In this document: positions 1 to 10,525 of the stretch, one piece after another
Layout: each line of letters starts with the position of its first letter
Numbering within the stretch: position 1 is the first letter of the stretch
Assembly: GCF_003491325.1 (NCBI RefSeq)
Contig: NZ_CP022881.1
Coordinates: 1,860,001 to 1,924,000, forward strand
Direction: 5' to 3'
Length of the DNA: 64,000 nucleotides
Source of the DNA: Staphylococcus sp. M0911
GTDB lineage: Bacteria; Bacillota; Bacilli; Staphylococcales; Staphylococcaceae
Made by a program: the position numbers and the translations under genes
The notes under the pieces: generated by a model
Told to the model about the DNA's origin: nothing
What the model saw: the letters and a program-made list of their open reading frames with translations, nothing else
Database searches by the model: none

Positions 1-1193
1 AATCCGTCATTGAATTAACACACGCGCATGTGATGAGTCTAAATACATTAGGCCTCATCTTCCCAATACTTGCCATTGTCGGAAGTATTTTTACTTTTGT
101 CTATTCAATTAAATTTATTATGCATATATTCTTTGGAGAATATAAACCTAATCAATTACCACAACGAGCTCATGAAGCATCTATATTAATGCTTATTTCA
201 CCATCAATATTAGCTATATTAGTTATTATATTTGGTCTATTCCCTGGAGTATTGACACAATCGATTATTGAACCAGCGACAACATCAATGAGTCAAACAA
301 CTCAAGTAAGTGCCGAGTTTCACTTATTCCACGGTATAACACCGGCATTTATTACAACTATTGGTATCTACATCATTGGTATTTTACTCATCATAACGTT
401 TGCTTATTGGATTAAATTATTACAGTCACAACCTAACCAACTTACACTTAATTACTGGTACGATCGAACTGGTAAAATAATGCCAACGTATTCTAAAAAT
501 ATGACAAATAGCTATGTCACTGAATCTTCTCGAAATAATCTCGTGATTATCTTCGGTTTATTAATTTTATTAACTACAGTAATTTTATTAAGCGTTCCAT
601 TCACAATTAATTTCAAAGATGTCAGTCGCATTAGAATATTTGAAGTAGGCATCATTGTTTTACTTGTCATTGCTTCGTTCTTAATTGTCTTTGCTAAATC
701 TCGTTTATTTAGCATTATTATGTTAAGCGCTGTCGGTTATTCTGTTTCAGTGTTGTTTATATTCTTTAAAACACCTGACTTAGCATTAACACAATTTGTT
801 GTAGAATCCATTTCTACCGCATTATTTTTACTATGTTTCTATTTCTTACCTAATCTTAACCGTTACAACGAAACACGATCATTTAAAGTCATAAATGCTT
901 TAATTTCGGTTGGTGTCGGTCTTGTTGTGACGATTTTAGGATTAATTGCGTATGGCAATAGACACTTCGAATCAATCACTCATTATTATCAAGATCATGT
1001 TTACGATCTTGCTTCAGGTAAAAATATGGTTAATGTTATTTTAGTAGATTTCCGTGGCATGGATACTTTATTCGAATCATCCGTATTAGGTATCGCAGGT
1101 TTAGGTATTTATACAATGATTAAATTACGTATGAAACATCAACATCGTTCAGAAACAAGTGAGGTGAAACGTCATGAACAGACAGAAAAATGA
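1..1193 (+). CDS. mnhA: Na+/H+ antiporter subunit A, C-terminal part
   Basis: This is the C-terminal half of MnhA/MrpA, the largest membrane subunit of the multi-subunit Na+/H+ antiporter, related to NuoL-type proton-translocating subunits. The reading frame is open from base 3 with no start, so the gene begins outside the window; the GTG at 30 is internal. About 396 residues are visible, against about 800 for the full protein. They contain several hydrophobic helices and the conserved C-terminal MrpA segment with [12 protein letters not shown] around 255 residues after the GTG. The stop lies 20 bases inside mnhB, typical of translational coupling. The neighbours mnhB-G confirm the identity, and the locus context corresponds to mnh1 rather than mnh2. 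Confidence 0.95.
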   Translation, partial: SVIELTHAHVMSLNTLGLIFPILAIVGSIFTFVYSIKFIMHIFFGEYKPNQLPQRAHEASILMLISPSILAILVIIFGLFPGVLTQSIIEPATTSMSQTTQVSAEFHLFHGITPAFITTIGIYIIGILLIITFAYWIKLLQSQPNQLTLNYWYDRTGKIMPTYSKNMTNSYVTESSRNNLVIIFGLLILLTTVILLSVPFTINFKDVSRIRIFEVGIIVLLVIASFLIVFAKSRLFSIIMLSAVGYSVSVLFIFFKTPDLALTQFVVESISTALFLLCFYFLPNLNRYNETRSFKVINALISVGVGLVVTILGLIAYGNRHFESITHYYQDHVYDLASGKNMVNVILVDFRGMDTLFESSVLGIAGLGIYTMIKLRMKHQHRSETSEVKRHEQTEK

Positions 1194-1602
1194 TTTAATG
1201 TTCCAATATACAGCAGTCATCATTTTCTTCATGGTTATGATGTTCGGCTTTTCACTATTTCTAGCAGGTCACTATACACCAGGTGGCGGTTTCGTTGGAG
1301 GTTTATTATTCTCAAGCGCTTTGGTTGTTATTGCCATTGCATTTGATATAAAGACAATGAGACGTATTTTTCCAATTGATTTTAAAATATTAATTGGTAT
1401 CGGATTATTATTTTGCGTCGGTACTCCAATGGCAAGTTGGTTCATGTCCAACAACTTTTTTACACATGTCACATTTGACATACCTATTCCATTGCTAGCG
1501 CCCATGCATATGACTACCGCTGTATTCTTTGATTTCGGTGTCTTATGTGCCGTAGTTGGAACTGTAATGACTATTATTTTATCGATTGGAGAGAACGAAT
1601 AG
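1174..1602 (+). CDS. mnhB: Na+/H+ antiporter subunit B
   Basis: MnhB (MrpB family), 142 residues with about four transmembrane segments and the conserved [13 protein letters not shown] motif near residues 31-43. It is an essential small membrane subunit of the Mnh antiporter complex, which exports Na+ in exchange for protons. The ATG at 1174 lies inside the end of mnhA and is preceded by GAGGTG, which serves as the ribosome-binding site. Its TAG stop shares one base with the GTG start of mnhC. Confidence 0.95.
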   Translation: MNRQKNDLMFQYTAVIIFFMVMMFGFSLFLAGHYTPGGGFVGGLLFSSALVVIAIAFDIKTMRRIFPIDFKILIGIGLLFCVGTPMASWFMSNNFFTHVTFDIPIPLLAPMHMTTAVFFDFGVLCAVVGTVMTIILSIGENE

Positions 1603-1949
1603 TGGAAATTATTATGATATTTGTTAGTGGTATCCTCACAGCAATTAGCGTCTATCTCGTTTTGTCTAAGAGTTTGATACGGATCATTATGGGGACTACG
1701 CTACTAACACACGCAGCAAATTTATTTTTAATAACAATGGGCGGATTAAAACATGGCAAAGCACCTATTTATGAAAAAGGCACGCAAAGTTATGTTGATC
1801 CAATCCCACAAGCACTTATATTAACAGCCATCGTTATCGCTTTTGCTACTACTGCTTTCTTTTTAGTTTTAGCATTTAGAACTTATAAAGAACTTGGTAC
1901 AGATAACGTTGAAAGTATGAAAGGAGTTCCAGAAGATGTCAGAGAGTAA
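1602..1949 (+). CDS. mnhC: Na+/H+ antiporter subunit C
   Basis: MnhC (MrpC, NuoK-like), 115 residues with three transmembrane segments and the conserved THAANLFLI and [14 protein letters not shown] blocks. The frame is open further upstream to 1545, but I place the start at the GTG at 1602. It follows a GGAGAG ribosome-binding site, overlaps the mnhB stop by one base (TAGTG), and gives the usual family length of about 113 residues. The end overlaps mnhD by 14 bases. NuoK-like subunits form part of the proton path. Confidence 0.93.
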   Translation: MEIIMIFVSGILTAISVYLVLSKSLIRIIMGTTLLTHAANLFLITMGGLKHGKAPIYEKGTQSYVDPIPQALILTAIVIAFATTAFFLVLAFRTYKELGTDNVESMKGVPEDVRE

Positions 1950-3435
1950 TATGTTAGCTCTTACTTTAGTTGTACCAATTCTGACGGCAATATTACTCGT
2001 CTTCATTGGAAAAAGACCGCATATCAAACGTTATGTCGCATTAGTAGGTACAATCATTACATTAATAATTGCAATACTTAATTTAAAAAATGTCTTACAA
2101 GATGGACCTATTAAATTAGAATTAGGTTCATGGAAAGCACCCTATAGTATCGTTTTTGTATTAGATATTTTTAGTGCATTATTGATTATTACGAGTATTA
2201 TCATTACTGCACTCATCATATTATATTCTTATCAATCTATTGGTGTTGAAAGAGAAACGTTTTATTATTATTTCTCTATTATGTTTATGCTTATTGGTAT
2301 CATCGGTGCATTTACAACAGGTGATATTTTCAACTTATTCGTATTCTTCGAAGTATTCTTAATGTCATCCTACTGTTTATTAGTTATTGGTACGACAAAG
2401 ATTCAATTACAAGAAACGATTAAGTATATATTAGTCAATGTTGTATCATCATCATTCTTTGTCATGGGTGTAGCGATTCTATACTCTGTCGTGGGCACTT
2501 TAAACTTAGCGCATATTAGTCAACGTTTGAATGATTTATCAGCACATGAAAGTGGCTTAGTAAACATTGTATTTATATTATTTATATTTGTCTTTGCTAC
2601 AAAAGCTGGTGTCTTCCCTATGTATGTTTGGCTACCAGGCGCTTATTATGCGCCACCTTTCGCTATTATTGCATTCTTCGGTGCGTTATTAACAAAGGTC
2701 GGCGTCTATGCAATTGCTAGAACTTTAAGCTTGTTCTTTAACAATACAGTAAGTTTTTCTCACTATGTCATTTTATTCCTAGCTATCATGACGATTATAT
2801 TCGGTTGCGTTGGTGCAATAGCATACTATGATACAAAGAAAATCATTCTATACAATATTATGATTGCTGTTGGCGTTATATTGGTTGGCGCAGCTATGAT
2901 GAATGAAGCAGGTATGATAGGTGCTATTTATTACACTATCCATGATATGTTAGTAAAAGCATCTCTATTCTTACTCATCGGGGTCATGTATAAAATCACT
3001 AAAACTACCGATTTACGTTTATTTGGTGGTTTAATTAAACAATACCCAGTGCTAGGTTGGACATTCTTCATTGCTGCATTAAGTTTAGCCGGAATCCCAC
3101 CTTTAAGTGGTTTTTACGGAAAGCTATATATTGTGCAAGCTACATTTGAAAAAGGCTTCTATATCACTGGTATCGTTGTCTTATTATCAAGTTTAGTTGT
3201 TTTATACTCAGTCATAAGAATTTTCTTAAAAGGATTCTTCGGAGAACCTAAAGGATATGACGTCACAAATAAAGCTAATACATTAGGTATGACTACCGTA
3301 TCTATCGTAGCTGTGGTTATTACTGTGATATTCGGTTTATCAGCAGATGTGCTATACCCTATTATTAAAGAAGGCGCAACAACATTCTACGATCCAACTG
3401 TTTACATCAATAGCGTATTGGGGGGTAAATCATAA
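1936..3435 (+). CDS. mnhD: Na+/H+ antiporter subunit D
   Basis: MnhD (MrpD, NuoM/NuoN-like proton-translocating subunit), 499 residues, hydrophobic throughout with roughly 14 helices. The segment [19 protein letters not shown] around residues 129-147 is the conserved MrpD/NuoM motif that carries the functional glutamate, and [14 protein letters not shown] lies near residue 336. The start ATG lies inside mnhC after AGGAG, and the stop shares its last base with the start of mnhE. Length and gene order agree with the family. Confidence 0.95.
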   Translation: MSESNMLALTLVVPILTAILLVFIGKRPHIKRYVALVGTIITLIIAILNLKNVLQDGPIKLELGSWKAPYSIVFVLDIFSALLIITSIIITALIILYSYQSIGVERETFYYYFSIMFMLIGIIGAFTTGDIFNLFVFFEVFLMSSYCLLVIGTTKIQLQETIKYILVNVVSSSFFVMGVAILYSVVGTLNLAHISQRLNDLSAHESGLVNIVFILFIFVFATKAGVFPMYVWLPGAYYAPPFAIIAFFGALLTKVGVYAIARTLSLFFNNTVSFSHYVILFLAIMTIIFGCVGAIAYYDTKKIILYNIMIAVGVILVGAAMMNEAGMIGAIYYTIHDMLVKASLFLLIGVMYKITKTTDLRLFGGLIKQYPVLGWTFFIAALSLAGIPPLSGFYGKLYIVQATFEKGFYITGIVVLLSSLVVLYSVIRIFLKGFFGEPKGYDVTNKANTLGMTTVSIVAVVITVIFGLSADVLYPIIKEGATTFYDPTVYINSVLGGKS

Positions 3436-3914
3436 TGGCAGTCCAAATTGTTATTAATTTATTAGTCTCAATCATATGGTTACTTATCTCTGATAGTTAT
3501 ACACTTAATAACTTTGTATTAGGCTATCTATTTGGTCTCATTTTAGTTTACCTACTCCACCGTGTGATGCCAGGTAAATTTTATCTCATACGTATTTATA
3601 GAATGATTAAATTAGTTTTCATTTTCTTACTAGAATTAATTAAAGCGAATTTAGATGTGTTGAAAATTATTTTAAAACCACATATTTCAAATAAACCTGG
3701 GTTCTTTGTCTATCACACAGACTTGAAGACGGATTGGCAAATCGTGTTACTGTCTAACCTGATCACACTAACGCCAGGTACTGTCGTCCTTGGAATTAGT
3801 GATGATCGTACAAAAATTTATATCCATGCCATTAACTTTAGTACTACTGAAGAAGAAACTGAAGGTATTAAATCTTCACTTGAAAAAGTAGTTAGAGAGG
3901 TGGGCGAACAATAA
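3435..3914 (+). CDS. mnhE: Na+/H+ antiporter subunit E
   Basis: MnhE (MrpE), 159 residues. Two or three N-terminal hydrophobic helices are followed by a cytoplasmic domain with [14 protein letters not shown] near residues 108-121, the family signature. It follows mnhD with a one-base overlap (TAATG) and overlaps mnhF in the same way, so the genes are almost certainly translated together. It is an accessory subunit required for full antiport activity. Confidence 0.95.
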   Translation: MAVQIVINLLVSIIWLLISDSYTLNNFVLGYLFGLILVYLLHRVMPGKFYLIRIYRMIKLVFIFLLELIKANLDVLKIILKPHISNKPGFFVYHTDLKTDWQIVLLSNLITLTPGTVVLGISDDRTKIYIHAINFSTTEEETEGIKSSLEKVVREVGEQ

Positions 3915-4207
3915 TGATTACCAAAACATTAATAATTATTGCTTTAGTCATTGTCGTATTATCTATGTTAGCAATGTTAGTTAGAGTTATTTTAGGCCCA
4001 TCTCTAGCCGACAGAGTTGTTGCATTAGATGCAATGGGATTACAATTGATGGCAGTTATTGCCCTTTTTAGTATTTTAATGGATATCAAATATATGATTG
4101 TTGTTATCCTACTAGTAGGTATTTTAGCCTTTTTAGGCACAGCTGTATTTTCAAAATTCATGGATAAAGGTAAGGTGATTGAACATGATCGAAACCATCA
4201 TCATTAG
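3914..4207 (+). CDS. mnhF: Na+/H+ antiporter subunit F
   Basis: MnhF (MrpF), 97 residues with three transmembrane helices and the conserved [12 protein letters not shown] motif near residues 28-39. The protein ends in a short charged, His-rich tail. The gene overlaps the start of mnhG by 23 bases. It is a small membrane subunit of the antiporter; in Bacillus the Mrp system has also been linked to bile acid and Na+ export. Confidence 0.95.
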   Translation: MITKTLIIIALVIVVLSMLAMLVRVILGPSLADRVVALDAMGLQLMAVIALFSILMDIKYMIVVILLVGILAFLGTAVFSKFMDKGKVIEHDRNHHH

Positions 4208-4541
4208 TATTTCAATTATCTTAATTATGATTGGTGCACTTATTAGTGCGGTAGCAGCTATTGGTTTATTGAGGCTTGAAGACGTTTATTCACGTGCACA
4301 TGCTGCAGGAAAAGCGTCTACTTTAGGTGCTATGAGTTTATTATTTGGGGCCTTTTTATACTTTATTGTTAAAGATGGTTATACAAATATGCAGTTAATT
4401 ATAGGCATCATATTTGTACTAATCACTGGTCCACTTTCAAGCCATATGATTATGAAAGCAGCCTATAATATTAAAACACCCTACAGTAAAAATACTAAAC
4501 AAGATGAAATCAAAGACGATTTAAAAGATAAAAAATTATAG
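4185..4541 (+). CDS. mnhG: Na+/H+ antiporter subunit G
   Basis: MnhG (MrpG), 118 residues with three helices and the conserved [19 protein letters not shown] block near residues 28-46. I chose the ATG at 4185 over the in-frame TTG at 4179 because AAGGTG sits seven bases upstream and the product then has the usual 118 residues. It is the last gene of mnhA-G and is followed by a hairpin terminator. The C-terminus is a hydrophilic Lys/Asp-rich tail. Confidence 0.93.
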   Translation: MIETIIISISIILIMIGALISAVAAIGLLRLEDVYSRAHAAGKASTLGAMSLLFGAFLYFIVKDGYTNMQLIIGIIFVLITGPLSSHMIMKAAYNIKTPYSKNTKQDEIKDDLKDKKL

Positions 4542-4544
4542 AAA

Positions 4545-4590
4545 TAAACAGCCAATCGGGATGTTATACATCAACCGTTTGGCTGTTTTA
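4545..4590 (+). terminator. mnh operon terminator
   Basis: AAACAGCCAA at 4546-4555 pairs with TTGGCTGTTT at 4579-4588, with further inner pairing (CGG/CCG, GATG/CATC) and a short T-rich tail. It lies between the convergent mnhG and bioB genes, and its other strand could also terminate bioB. Confidence 0.75.
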
Positions 4591-4623
4591 TATTAATATG
4601 ACATATTTGAATTGCAAATAATT

Positions 4624-5601
4624 TTAATGGGTGTCGTTATTAACAACATCAATTTCAAATCCTAAATCCTCTAACATCTCGTAATCCATTTGATTAGGCT
4701 GTCCACCAGTAATTAAATAATCTCCAACAAATATTGAATTAGCAGCTTGTAATGCTAAAGGTTGTAATGATCTTAAATTCACTTCTCGTCCACCTGCTAT
4801 TCTTATTTCTTTAGTAGGATTAATTAATCTAAACATCGCAATAATTCGTAAACACTTTATTGGATTTAACTCATCCATATCTCCAAATTTAGTACCTTTA
4901 ATCGGGTGTAAAAAATTAATAGGTATACTATCAGCATCAATCTTTTTTAATGCTAATGCCATATCAATGATATCCTCATTTGATTCTCCCATACCACATA
5001 TTACACCTGAACAAGGTGATATATGATGTTGTTTCATAATCTCAACTGTATTAACACGATCTTTATACGTATGTGTAGTCACTACATTATCATGGTATCG
5101 TGCACTGGTATTAATATTATGATTATAACGATCGACACCTGCTTTTTTTAACCTTGCAGCTTGTTTTTCATTTGTTAATCCTAGGCACGCACAAATTCTT
5201 AATTGAGGATGAATACTTTTAATTTCCTCAACTGTATCGCAAATATGTGCAACCTCTTTATCACTTGGACCACGGCCACTCATCACAATACAATACGTTC
5301 CAATTTGATGTTCTCGTGCTACATTGGCACCATCTTTAATCTGTTCTTTATCAACTAAACTATATCTCTGTTTTTGCTTCATTTATCTAGATTGACCACA
5401 ATAGCCACAATCTTCAGGACAAATACCACTTTTAGCATTTAATATCATATTTAATTTTACACGTTTACCATAATAATGCTTTCTAATGTTATACGCTTCA
5501 TGTAATAAATCCAATGTATCGATATGTTCATCTTCAAATATATGCATCCACGCTTCTTTAGAAAAATGCTCATTGTTTAAAATTCGTTCTGATAATGTCA
5601 T
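4624..5601 (-). pseudogene. bioB: Biotin synthase broken by an in-frame stop
   Basis: Biotin synthase is a radical-SAM enzyme that inserts sulfur into dethiobiotin. Both halves match BioB. The N-terminal 72 residues include the cluster motif CPEDCGYC (Cys61, Cys65, Cys68). The remaining 252 residues carry [32 protein letters not shown] and [12 protein letters not shown] codon at 5383-5385, right after CGQSR, splits the gene; both parts are in the same frame, so this is a point change and not an indel. The start at 5601 follows GAGGAGG. An ATG directly follows the stop but has no ribosome-binding site of its own, and a product lacking the cluster cysteines should be inactive. No other biotin genes are nearby. 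Confidence 0.88.
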
Positions 5602-5666
5602 CAGAAATCCTCCTCTTCTTAAAAAGTAATCACTCACCATATAAAGTCATTGACTTAACTTAGTAC

Positions 5667-5699
5667 AATGTAAACTTAATTAAAATAAAAGTTTACATT
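5667..5699 (-). promoter_or_regulatory. BirA operator (biotin repressor site)
   Basis: A perfect inverted repeat, AATGTAAAC at 5667-5675 and GTTTACATT at 5691-5699, separated by 15 bases. This matches the dyad and spacing known for Firmicute BirA sites (TGTWAAC, N14-15, GTTWACA). It lies about 65 bases upstream of the bioB start, so it should shut off bioB when biotin is plentiful. The exact bioB -35/-10 elements are not clear to me. Confidence 0.85.
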
Positions 5700-5730
5700 A
5701 TAAGCGTGATTCATCCTTTCAATATAAAAA

Positions 5731-5759
5731 TTGTATTCATGTCACAAATATGCTACAAT
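5731..5759 (+). promoter_or_regulatory. Promoter of the FAD-protein gene
   Basis: TTGTAT at 5731-5736 and TACAAT at 5754-5759 with a 17-base spacer form a good SigA-type promoter, about 50 bases upstream of the start at 5812. Confidence 0.6.
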
Positions 5760-5811
5760 TTTACAAATCGAAACAATTACGTTTTATAAAAAATAAGAAA
5801 GAGTTGATAGT

Positions 5812-6972
5812 ATGCAATGGACAATTATTGGTGGTGGCATTCAAGGAACAACCATAGCTTTAAAATTAAGACAAGCTGGTTTAGACGCTAAGGATTTAAC
5901 AATCATTGATCCCTATCGTACATTATGTGAACAATTTAATAGTTATACACATCGTATTAGTATGCCTTTTTTAAGATCACCTTTTGTACACCATATACAT
6001 CCAAAACCATTTCATTTAAAACAATACGCTAAATTAAATCAGTATACAGGGGCTACTTATGGGCCATATAAGCGTCCTCAACGCGATATGTTCATGCATC
6101 ATACACATGAACTCATCCATCAATATCGTTTGAATGAAAGTCATATACAAGGAGCCGTAAGGCATATACATCGAGATAATCATCAACAATGGCAATTAGA
6201 ATTAAATGATGGTCGAATATTGTCAACACAGTATTTAATCATTGCACACGGTTGCAATCATCGTGCCTATATCCCAGCTATGTATCATGATCAACCAGAT
6301 ATTCAACATATTTTTGATGAAGAAGAATCACAAATTAAAGAAAAACAAACATCTCATGTTGTAGGTAGTGGTATATCTGCTGCACATTTAGCCCTAAAAT
6401 TAGTCAATAATGATGACAGTAAAACAGTACATTTATGGCTTAATAAAGATATTGAAATTCATGACTTTGACGCGGATCCAGGATGGTTAGGTCCCAAAAA
6501 TATGAATGCATTCCTAAATATCGAATCTTCTGAAGAAAGAATGCGTATTATTCAAACAGAACGTCATAAAGGATCGATGCCTCATGAGTTATATCTGCGC
6601 TTAAAGAAAAAAATGAGCCAAGGTCGTTTAATCATTCATAAAAATGAGATTGAAGATATTAAAAATCATCATATCATTACTTCAAATGGCAAGATGTATT
6701 ATGATCATATCTTATTGGCTACAGGATTTGAAAATACTGTCATGTCACAACCTATGATTCAAGATTTAGTTTTACATTTCAATGCCCCTATCGCACAATG
6801 TGGTTTCCCAGACATTACGCATGAACTAGAATGGCTACCACATTTATTTGTAGCTGGAGGTTTAGCTGATTTAGAACTAGGACCTTTTGGTAGAAACATT
6901 ATGGGAGGCAGAGAAGCATCCGAAAGAATATACCAAGCGTTTATTCGCCTACAAAAACAACTCGCATCATAA
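5812..6972 (+). CDS. FAD/NAD(P)-binding oxidoreductase
   Basis: A 386-residue flavoprotein with two dinucleotide-binding folds: IIGGGIQGTT at residues 5-14 for FAD and VVGSGISAAH at about 183-192 for NAD(P). A third segment, HILLATGFENT, precedes the C-terminal FAD contact region (GGLADLELGPFGRN). This arrangement resembles the lysine/ornithine N-monooxygenase-like or pyridine nucleotide-disulfide oxidoreductase superfamily. No redox-active Cys pair is visible, so a thioredoxin reductase-type role is unlikely. It stands alone with its own promoter and ends at a shared hairpin terminator. The substrate is unknown. Confidence 0.8.
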   Translation: MQWTIIGGGIQGTTIALKLRQAGLDAKDLTIIDPYRTLCEQFNSYTHRISMPFLRSPFVHHIHPKPFHLKQYAKLNQYTGATYGPYKRPQRDMFMHHTHELIHQYRLNESHIQGAVRHIHRDNHQQWQLELNDGRILSTQYLIIAHGCNHRAYIPAMYHDQPDIQHIFDEEESQIKEKQTSHVVGSGISAAHLALKLVNNDDSKTVHLWLNKDIEIHDFDADPGWLGPKNMNAFLNIESSEERMRIIQTERHKGSMPHELYLRLKKKMSQGRLIIHKNEIEDIKNHHIITSNGKMYYDHILLATGFENTVMSQPMIQDLVLHFNAPIAQCGFPDITHELEWLPHLFVAGGLADLELGPFGRNIMGGREASERIYQAFIRLQKQLAS

Positions 6973-6978
6973 CATAAT

Positions 6979-7013
6979 AAAAGCTACCGCTTCACAACGA
7001 AACGGTAGCTTTT
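6979..7013. terminator. Bidirectional terminator
   Basis: AAAAGCTACCG at 6979-6989 pairs perfectly with CGGTAGCTTTT at 7003-7013. A and T runs on both sides let it serve the convergent genes at 5812 and 7016. Confidence 0.85.
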
Positions 7014-7015
7014 AT

Positions 7016-7390
7016 TTATTTCAATGGCTTAATAGCCATTGTTCCTCGCATTATACTAATTAATTGATTATTGTCATCTTTAATTTCAATATGCCATACT
7101 TGTGTTGATTTGCCTTGATGAATAATAGTAGCAATCGCAATCACTTTACCTTCTTTAACTGAATGAATATGATTAGCATTCATCTCTAAACCTAATGGAA
7201 TATATTTAGACGTATCAATTAAGTTTGCTGCACCTAATGAGCATGCAGTTTCACCTAATGCTAAACTTGCGCCACCATGTAGATAACCAAACGGTTGTTT
7301 CACTTTATCTGTTACAGGCATTGAAATGACAACTTTACCTTCTTCTTCAATTTCAACATTCATTTCAAATGTTTCTAATAAATTGGTCAA
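7016..7390 (-). CDS. Hotdog-fold thioesterase (PaaI/YuxO type)
   Basis: A 124-residue hotdog-fold thioesterase. The family motif HGGASLALGET at about residues 39-49 contains the catalytic acidic residue and the helix that binds the acyl-CoA. Similar proteins in Bacillus (YuxO/MenI) hydrolyse dihydroxynaphthoyl-CoA in menaquinone synthesis; that role is plausible here because the neighbouring genes are respiratory, but it is an inference. The start is a TTG at 7390 with GAGGAG seven bases upstream. It is convergent with the FAD gene. Confidence 0.8.
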   Translation of the reverse strand: MTNLLETFEMNVEIEEEGKVVISMPVTDKVKQPFGYLHGGASLALGETACSLGAANLIDTSKYIPLGLEMNANHIHSVKEGKVIAIATIIHQGKSTQVWHIEIKDDNNQLISIMRGTMAIKPLK

Positions 7391-7411
7391 CCTAACACTC
7401 CTCTTTTTATA

Positions 7412-8728
7412 CTATAATACCATGGCCGCAATCGTACCAAAAATAATTAATGGGATATTATAGAATAAAAAGTTTGGAATACAAGTATCTCTAATATGAT
7501 CATGTTGACCGTCCATATTTAATCCTGCTGTAGGCCCTAATGTAGAATCACTTGCAGGTGATCCAGAATCACCTAACGCACTTGCTGTACCTATTAACGC
7601 TATTAATGCCATTGTATCTAAACCAATAGATGCACCAAATGGAATAAACAATGAAGCGATAATTGGTATTGTTGCAAATGAAGAACCTATACCTAACGTC
7701 ACGATCAATCCGATAATATACATCACTACTATACTAATTAATTTGTGGTCTCCAGTAATACTAGTTAAACTTTTAACCAAATTATCAATATCACCAGTTG
7801 CGTTCATAACACCAGCAAAGCCATTTGCAGTTAAAATAACCACACCAATATATGCCATGATTTTAATACCATCTACAAATTGCTCATCTAATTCATACCA
7901 ACTATATGCACGTGATACAAAGAAGACAAGTACACCTGCTAAAGCACCAAAAATCATTGATTCTGTTAATGTTTGAACAATAAATGTTGCTAAAATGGCA
8001 ATCACAGTCACAACTAAAATATATGGTTTTAGTTCTGTAACTGTTGCTCTATCATTAATATTTCTCTCTTCATATTTTCTAGGCTTACGATAGACGATAA
8101 GTCCTAAAATTAAGCCTACAATATAGCCCATTGAAGGAATAAGCATCGCTTTCCAAATCATATTAAATTCGATAGGATGGTGCGCTTTTTGGAACCCACT
8201 TTGAATAATTTGCTGGAATATTTGACCAAAACCATACGGTAATAACACATACGGCCAACATAATCCAAATCCAATAACTAAACCAATCAAGCGTCTATCC
8301 ATATTTAAATCATTGAATAAGCTTAATAATGGCGGAATTACTATTGGAATAAACGCAATATGTACAGGTATTAAGTTCTGACTCATAATACTCATTGCTA
8401 AAAGTGCAACAATTATAATCACTTTCACTCTGATTCTTGAAAGTCGACTGTTTTCAGAGTGAATGGCTTTAATAATTTTACCAACTAAGTAATCAGTAAT
8501 ACCACTATAGGAAATTAAAGCGGCAAAGCCACCTAATAACGCATAACTCAGTGCTACTTCGGCCCCATCAACAATATTCTTACCAAATATGTTAATGACT
8601 TTTTCAAGGCTCATGCCAGATAGCATACCACCTACTAAAGCACTAATGAATAAACTAATCACAACGTTCAACCTACATAAACATAAAATAATCATTAAAA
8701 TAACAGCAATCACTACTGCATTAATCAT
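7412..8728 (-). CDS. Na+/H+ antiporter family protein (NhaC-like)
   Basis: A 438-residue polytopic membrane protein with about 11-12 helices. It carries the conserved C-terminal block TASALGDSGSPASDSTLGPTA, split here by position around residues 385-405, which is typical of NhaC-type antiporters and related transporters. It probably exchanges Na+ or an organic ion for protons; the substrate cannot be read from sequence. I prefer the ATG at 8728 to the one at 8740, because the latter overlaps the AAGGATG ribosome-binding site. The downstream thioesterase follows after 21 bases and may be cotranscribed. Confidence 0.8.
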   Translation of the reverse strand: MINAVVIAVILMIILCLCRLNVVISLFISALVGGMLSGMSLEKVINIFGKNIVDGAEVALSYALLGGFAALISYSGITDYLVGKIIKAIHSENSRLSRIRVKVIIIVALLAMSIMSQNLIPVHIAFIPIVIPPLLSLFNDLNMDRRLIGLVIGFGLCWPYVLLPYGFGQIFQQIIQSGFQKAHHPIEFNMIWKAMLIPSMGYIVGLILGLIVYRKPRKYEERNINDRATVTELKPYILVVTVIAILATFIVQTLTESMIFGALAGVLVFFVSRAYSWYELDEQFVDGIKIMAYIGVVILTANGFAGVMNATGDIDNLVKSLTSITGDHKLISIVVMYIIGLIVTLGIGSSFATIPIIASLFIPFGASIGLDTMALIALIGTASALGDSGSPASDSTLGPTAGLNMDGQHDHIRDTCIPNFLFYNIPLIIFGTIAAMVL

Positions 8729-8853
8729 ACGCAAAACCATCCTTTACTACTCTATCGAACTAAAGTATTTATGGATAATATCATAGCAACTCAATTTTAT
8801 AAAGTCAATAAGAAATTGAAATCTAGTTTAAATAACCCTTTCAAAAAATATAA

Positions 8854-8877
8854 AAGGAAGCGCTAAGGCGCTTCCTT
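8854..8877 (-). terminator. Terminator after leucyl aminopeptidase
   Basis: A perfect 10-bp stem, AAGGAAGCGC at 8854-8863 and GCGCTTCCTT at 8868-8877, with a four-base loop. A T-rich stretch follows on the minus strand. Confidence 0.85.
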
Positions 8878-8883
8878 AAATAA

Positions 8884-10365
8884 CTATAATGATTTTAACC
8901 ATTCAACAATCGTTGGAATCATATATCCTGTTGGACCTTTCGGACCTTTATGTGATGGTTTATTTATCGTTGCTGGACCAGCTATATCAAAGTGCAGATG
9001 AGGTACTGAGCCACTAAAATGACTGATAAATGAAGCGGCAAATAAAGCTTTCCCTTGTCCATTTGTGTGATTGACTAAGTCTGCGACATCACTATTTTTA
9101 ATTAACTGTCTTTCTGTTTTTGTAATAGGTAATTCAAACACTTGTTCATCAACAGTTTTAGAGATACTTAAAATCGCTTTTAATTGCTCACTGGCATTAG
9201 TTTCAAACGCGGCAGCCTTATCTTCACCTAGAGCCACAATTGCAGCACCTGTTAATGTAGCAAAATCTAAAATAACTTGAGGTTGAAATTGAGTTGCATA
9301 TGCAACAGCATCACCTAATACTAAACGACCTTCAGCATCTGTATTGAGTACTTCAACTGTTTCACCACTTAATGCGGTATAAACGTCATCTGGTTTCATT
9401 GCCTTGTCATTAATCATATTTTCAGCAGAAGCTATGATACCTATAATATTAATTGGTAACGCTAATTGATGAGCAACCTCAATCATGGCAACAACATTTG
9501 CAGCGCCACACATATCAAATTTCATCGTTTGCATTCCTATTTTACTTTTAATACTGTAGCCACCTGAGTCATAGGTAATACCTTTTCCAACTAGGACAAT
9601 TGGCTTCTCATCAGTACGACTACCATCATATTGCATCGTAATCACTCTAGGTTCATGGATAGAGCCTTTTCCTACCGCATGTATCAATCCAAATCCTTCT
9701 GATTGTATTTTCTGACCATCTTTAATATCTACTTCTACAGATGAATCTTTAAAGTGTTGTACGACAAGCTCAGCAAAATATTGAGGTGTTAACAGATTAG
9801 GGGGATTTTGACTTAATTCACGCGCTAAATTAATTGATTCACCTACCGTTTTACCTTCTTGTATTTTAGTTTCAATTTTCTCAAGGTCACAGTCAACATT
9901 TACGTGTAAATCAGGTTGATAAGGTGCACGCTTATCAGATTTATAATTGTCAAACTGATAAATAGCTTGTTCACTTTGCAAACCTAGCGTTTTAGTCACT
10001 ACATCGTCTTCAATATGTGGACTTAAAAATGAGTTTAGTAACAATTCTGCTTCTGTGATATGTTCTTGTTTTAAAAACTGAAACACATTTCCCCAAATGA
10101 TTAAATAATCCGCATAAGTTAATTCTTTAATATTTCCTAATCCAACAGTTATAAGACGTTTAGGTTGTTGTTGAATATAAATCATTGATGTCGTTATCTT
10201 TCCAGTTGCACCTTGTATAATATGATTTTTCTTTAAAACTTTTAAATCATTCATTAATGATTGTTCGTGATACACGATATCATTTAATTGATTCATATGT
10301 TCAGGAATACCAATAATTAATGTATGTATGTCATCTAGATTAGTAGAATTAATTTGGATATTCAT
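8884..10365 (-). CDS. pepA: Leucyl aminopeptidase family protein (M17)
   Basis: A cytosolic metallo-aminopeptidase of family M17, 493 residues, which removes N-terminal residues from peptides and normally works as a hexamer with two metal ions. The signature NTDAEGRLVLGDA is present at about residues 340-352, as are the other metal-site segments GKGITYDSGGYSIK and KFDMCGAANV. The less conserved N-terminal domain occupies roughly the first 160 residues. The start at 10365 is the second of two adjacent ATGs and has the better distance (7 bases) from GGAGG. It is flanked by its own terminator. Confidence 0.9.
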   Translation of the reverse strand: MNIQINSTNLDDIHTLIIGIPEHMNQLNDIVYHEQSLMNDLKVLKKNHIIQGATGKITTSMIYIQQQPKRLITVGLGNIKELTYADYLIIWGNVFQFLKQEHITEAELLLNSFLSPHIEDDVVTKTLGLQSEQAIYQFDNYKSDKRAPYQPDLHVNVDCDLEKIETKIQEGKTVGESINLARELSQNPPNLLTPQYFAELVVQHFKDSSVEVDIKDGQKIQSEGFGLIHAVGKGSIHEPRVITMQYDGSRTDEKPIVLVGKGITYDSGGYSIKSKIGMQTMKFDMCGAANVVAMIEVAHQLALPINIIGIIASAENMINDKAMKPDDVYTALSGETVEVLNTDAEGRLVLGDAVAYATQFQPQVILDFATLTGAAIVALGEDKAAAFETNASEQLKAILSISKTVDEQVFELPITKTERQLIKNSDVADLVNHTNGQGKALFAASFISHFSGSVPHLHFDIAGPATINKPSHKGPKGPTGYMIPTIVEWLKSL

Positions 10366-10479
10366 CATACAGCCTCCTTTTGATATTTAATTTAAATCAA
10401 CTATTATGATAAGTAGTTATTTTTAAAGTCACTCTTTCAATAGTTGTAAATGATCTTATTTATATTTAAGCATACAAAA

Positions 10480-10509
10480 AAGCCTCCAAACTTTTAAGTA
10501 AGGAGGCTT
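10480..10509 (-). terminator. ndh terminator
   Basis: AAGCCTCC at 10480-10487 pairs with GGAGGCTT at 10502-10509. A T-rich run follows in the minus direction. Confidence 0.8.
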
Positions 10510-10525
10510 CATATATCATAAAAAG

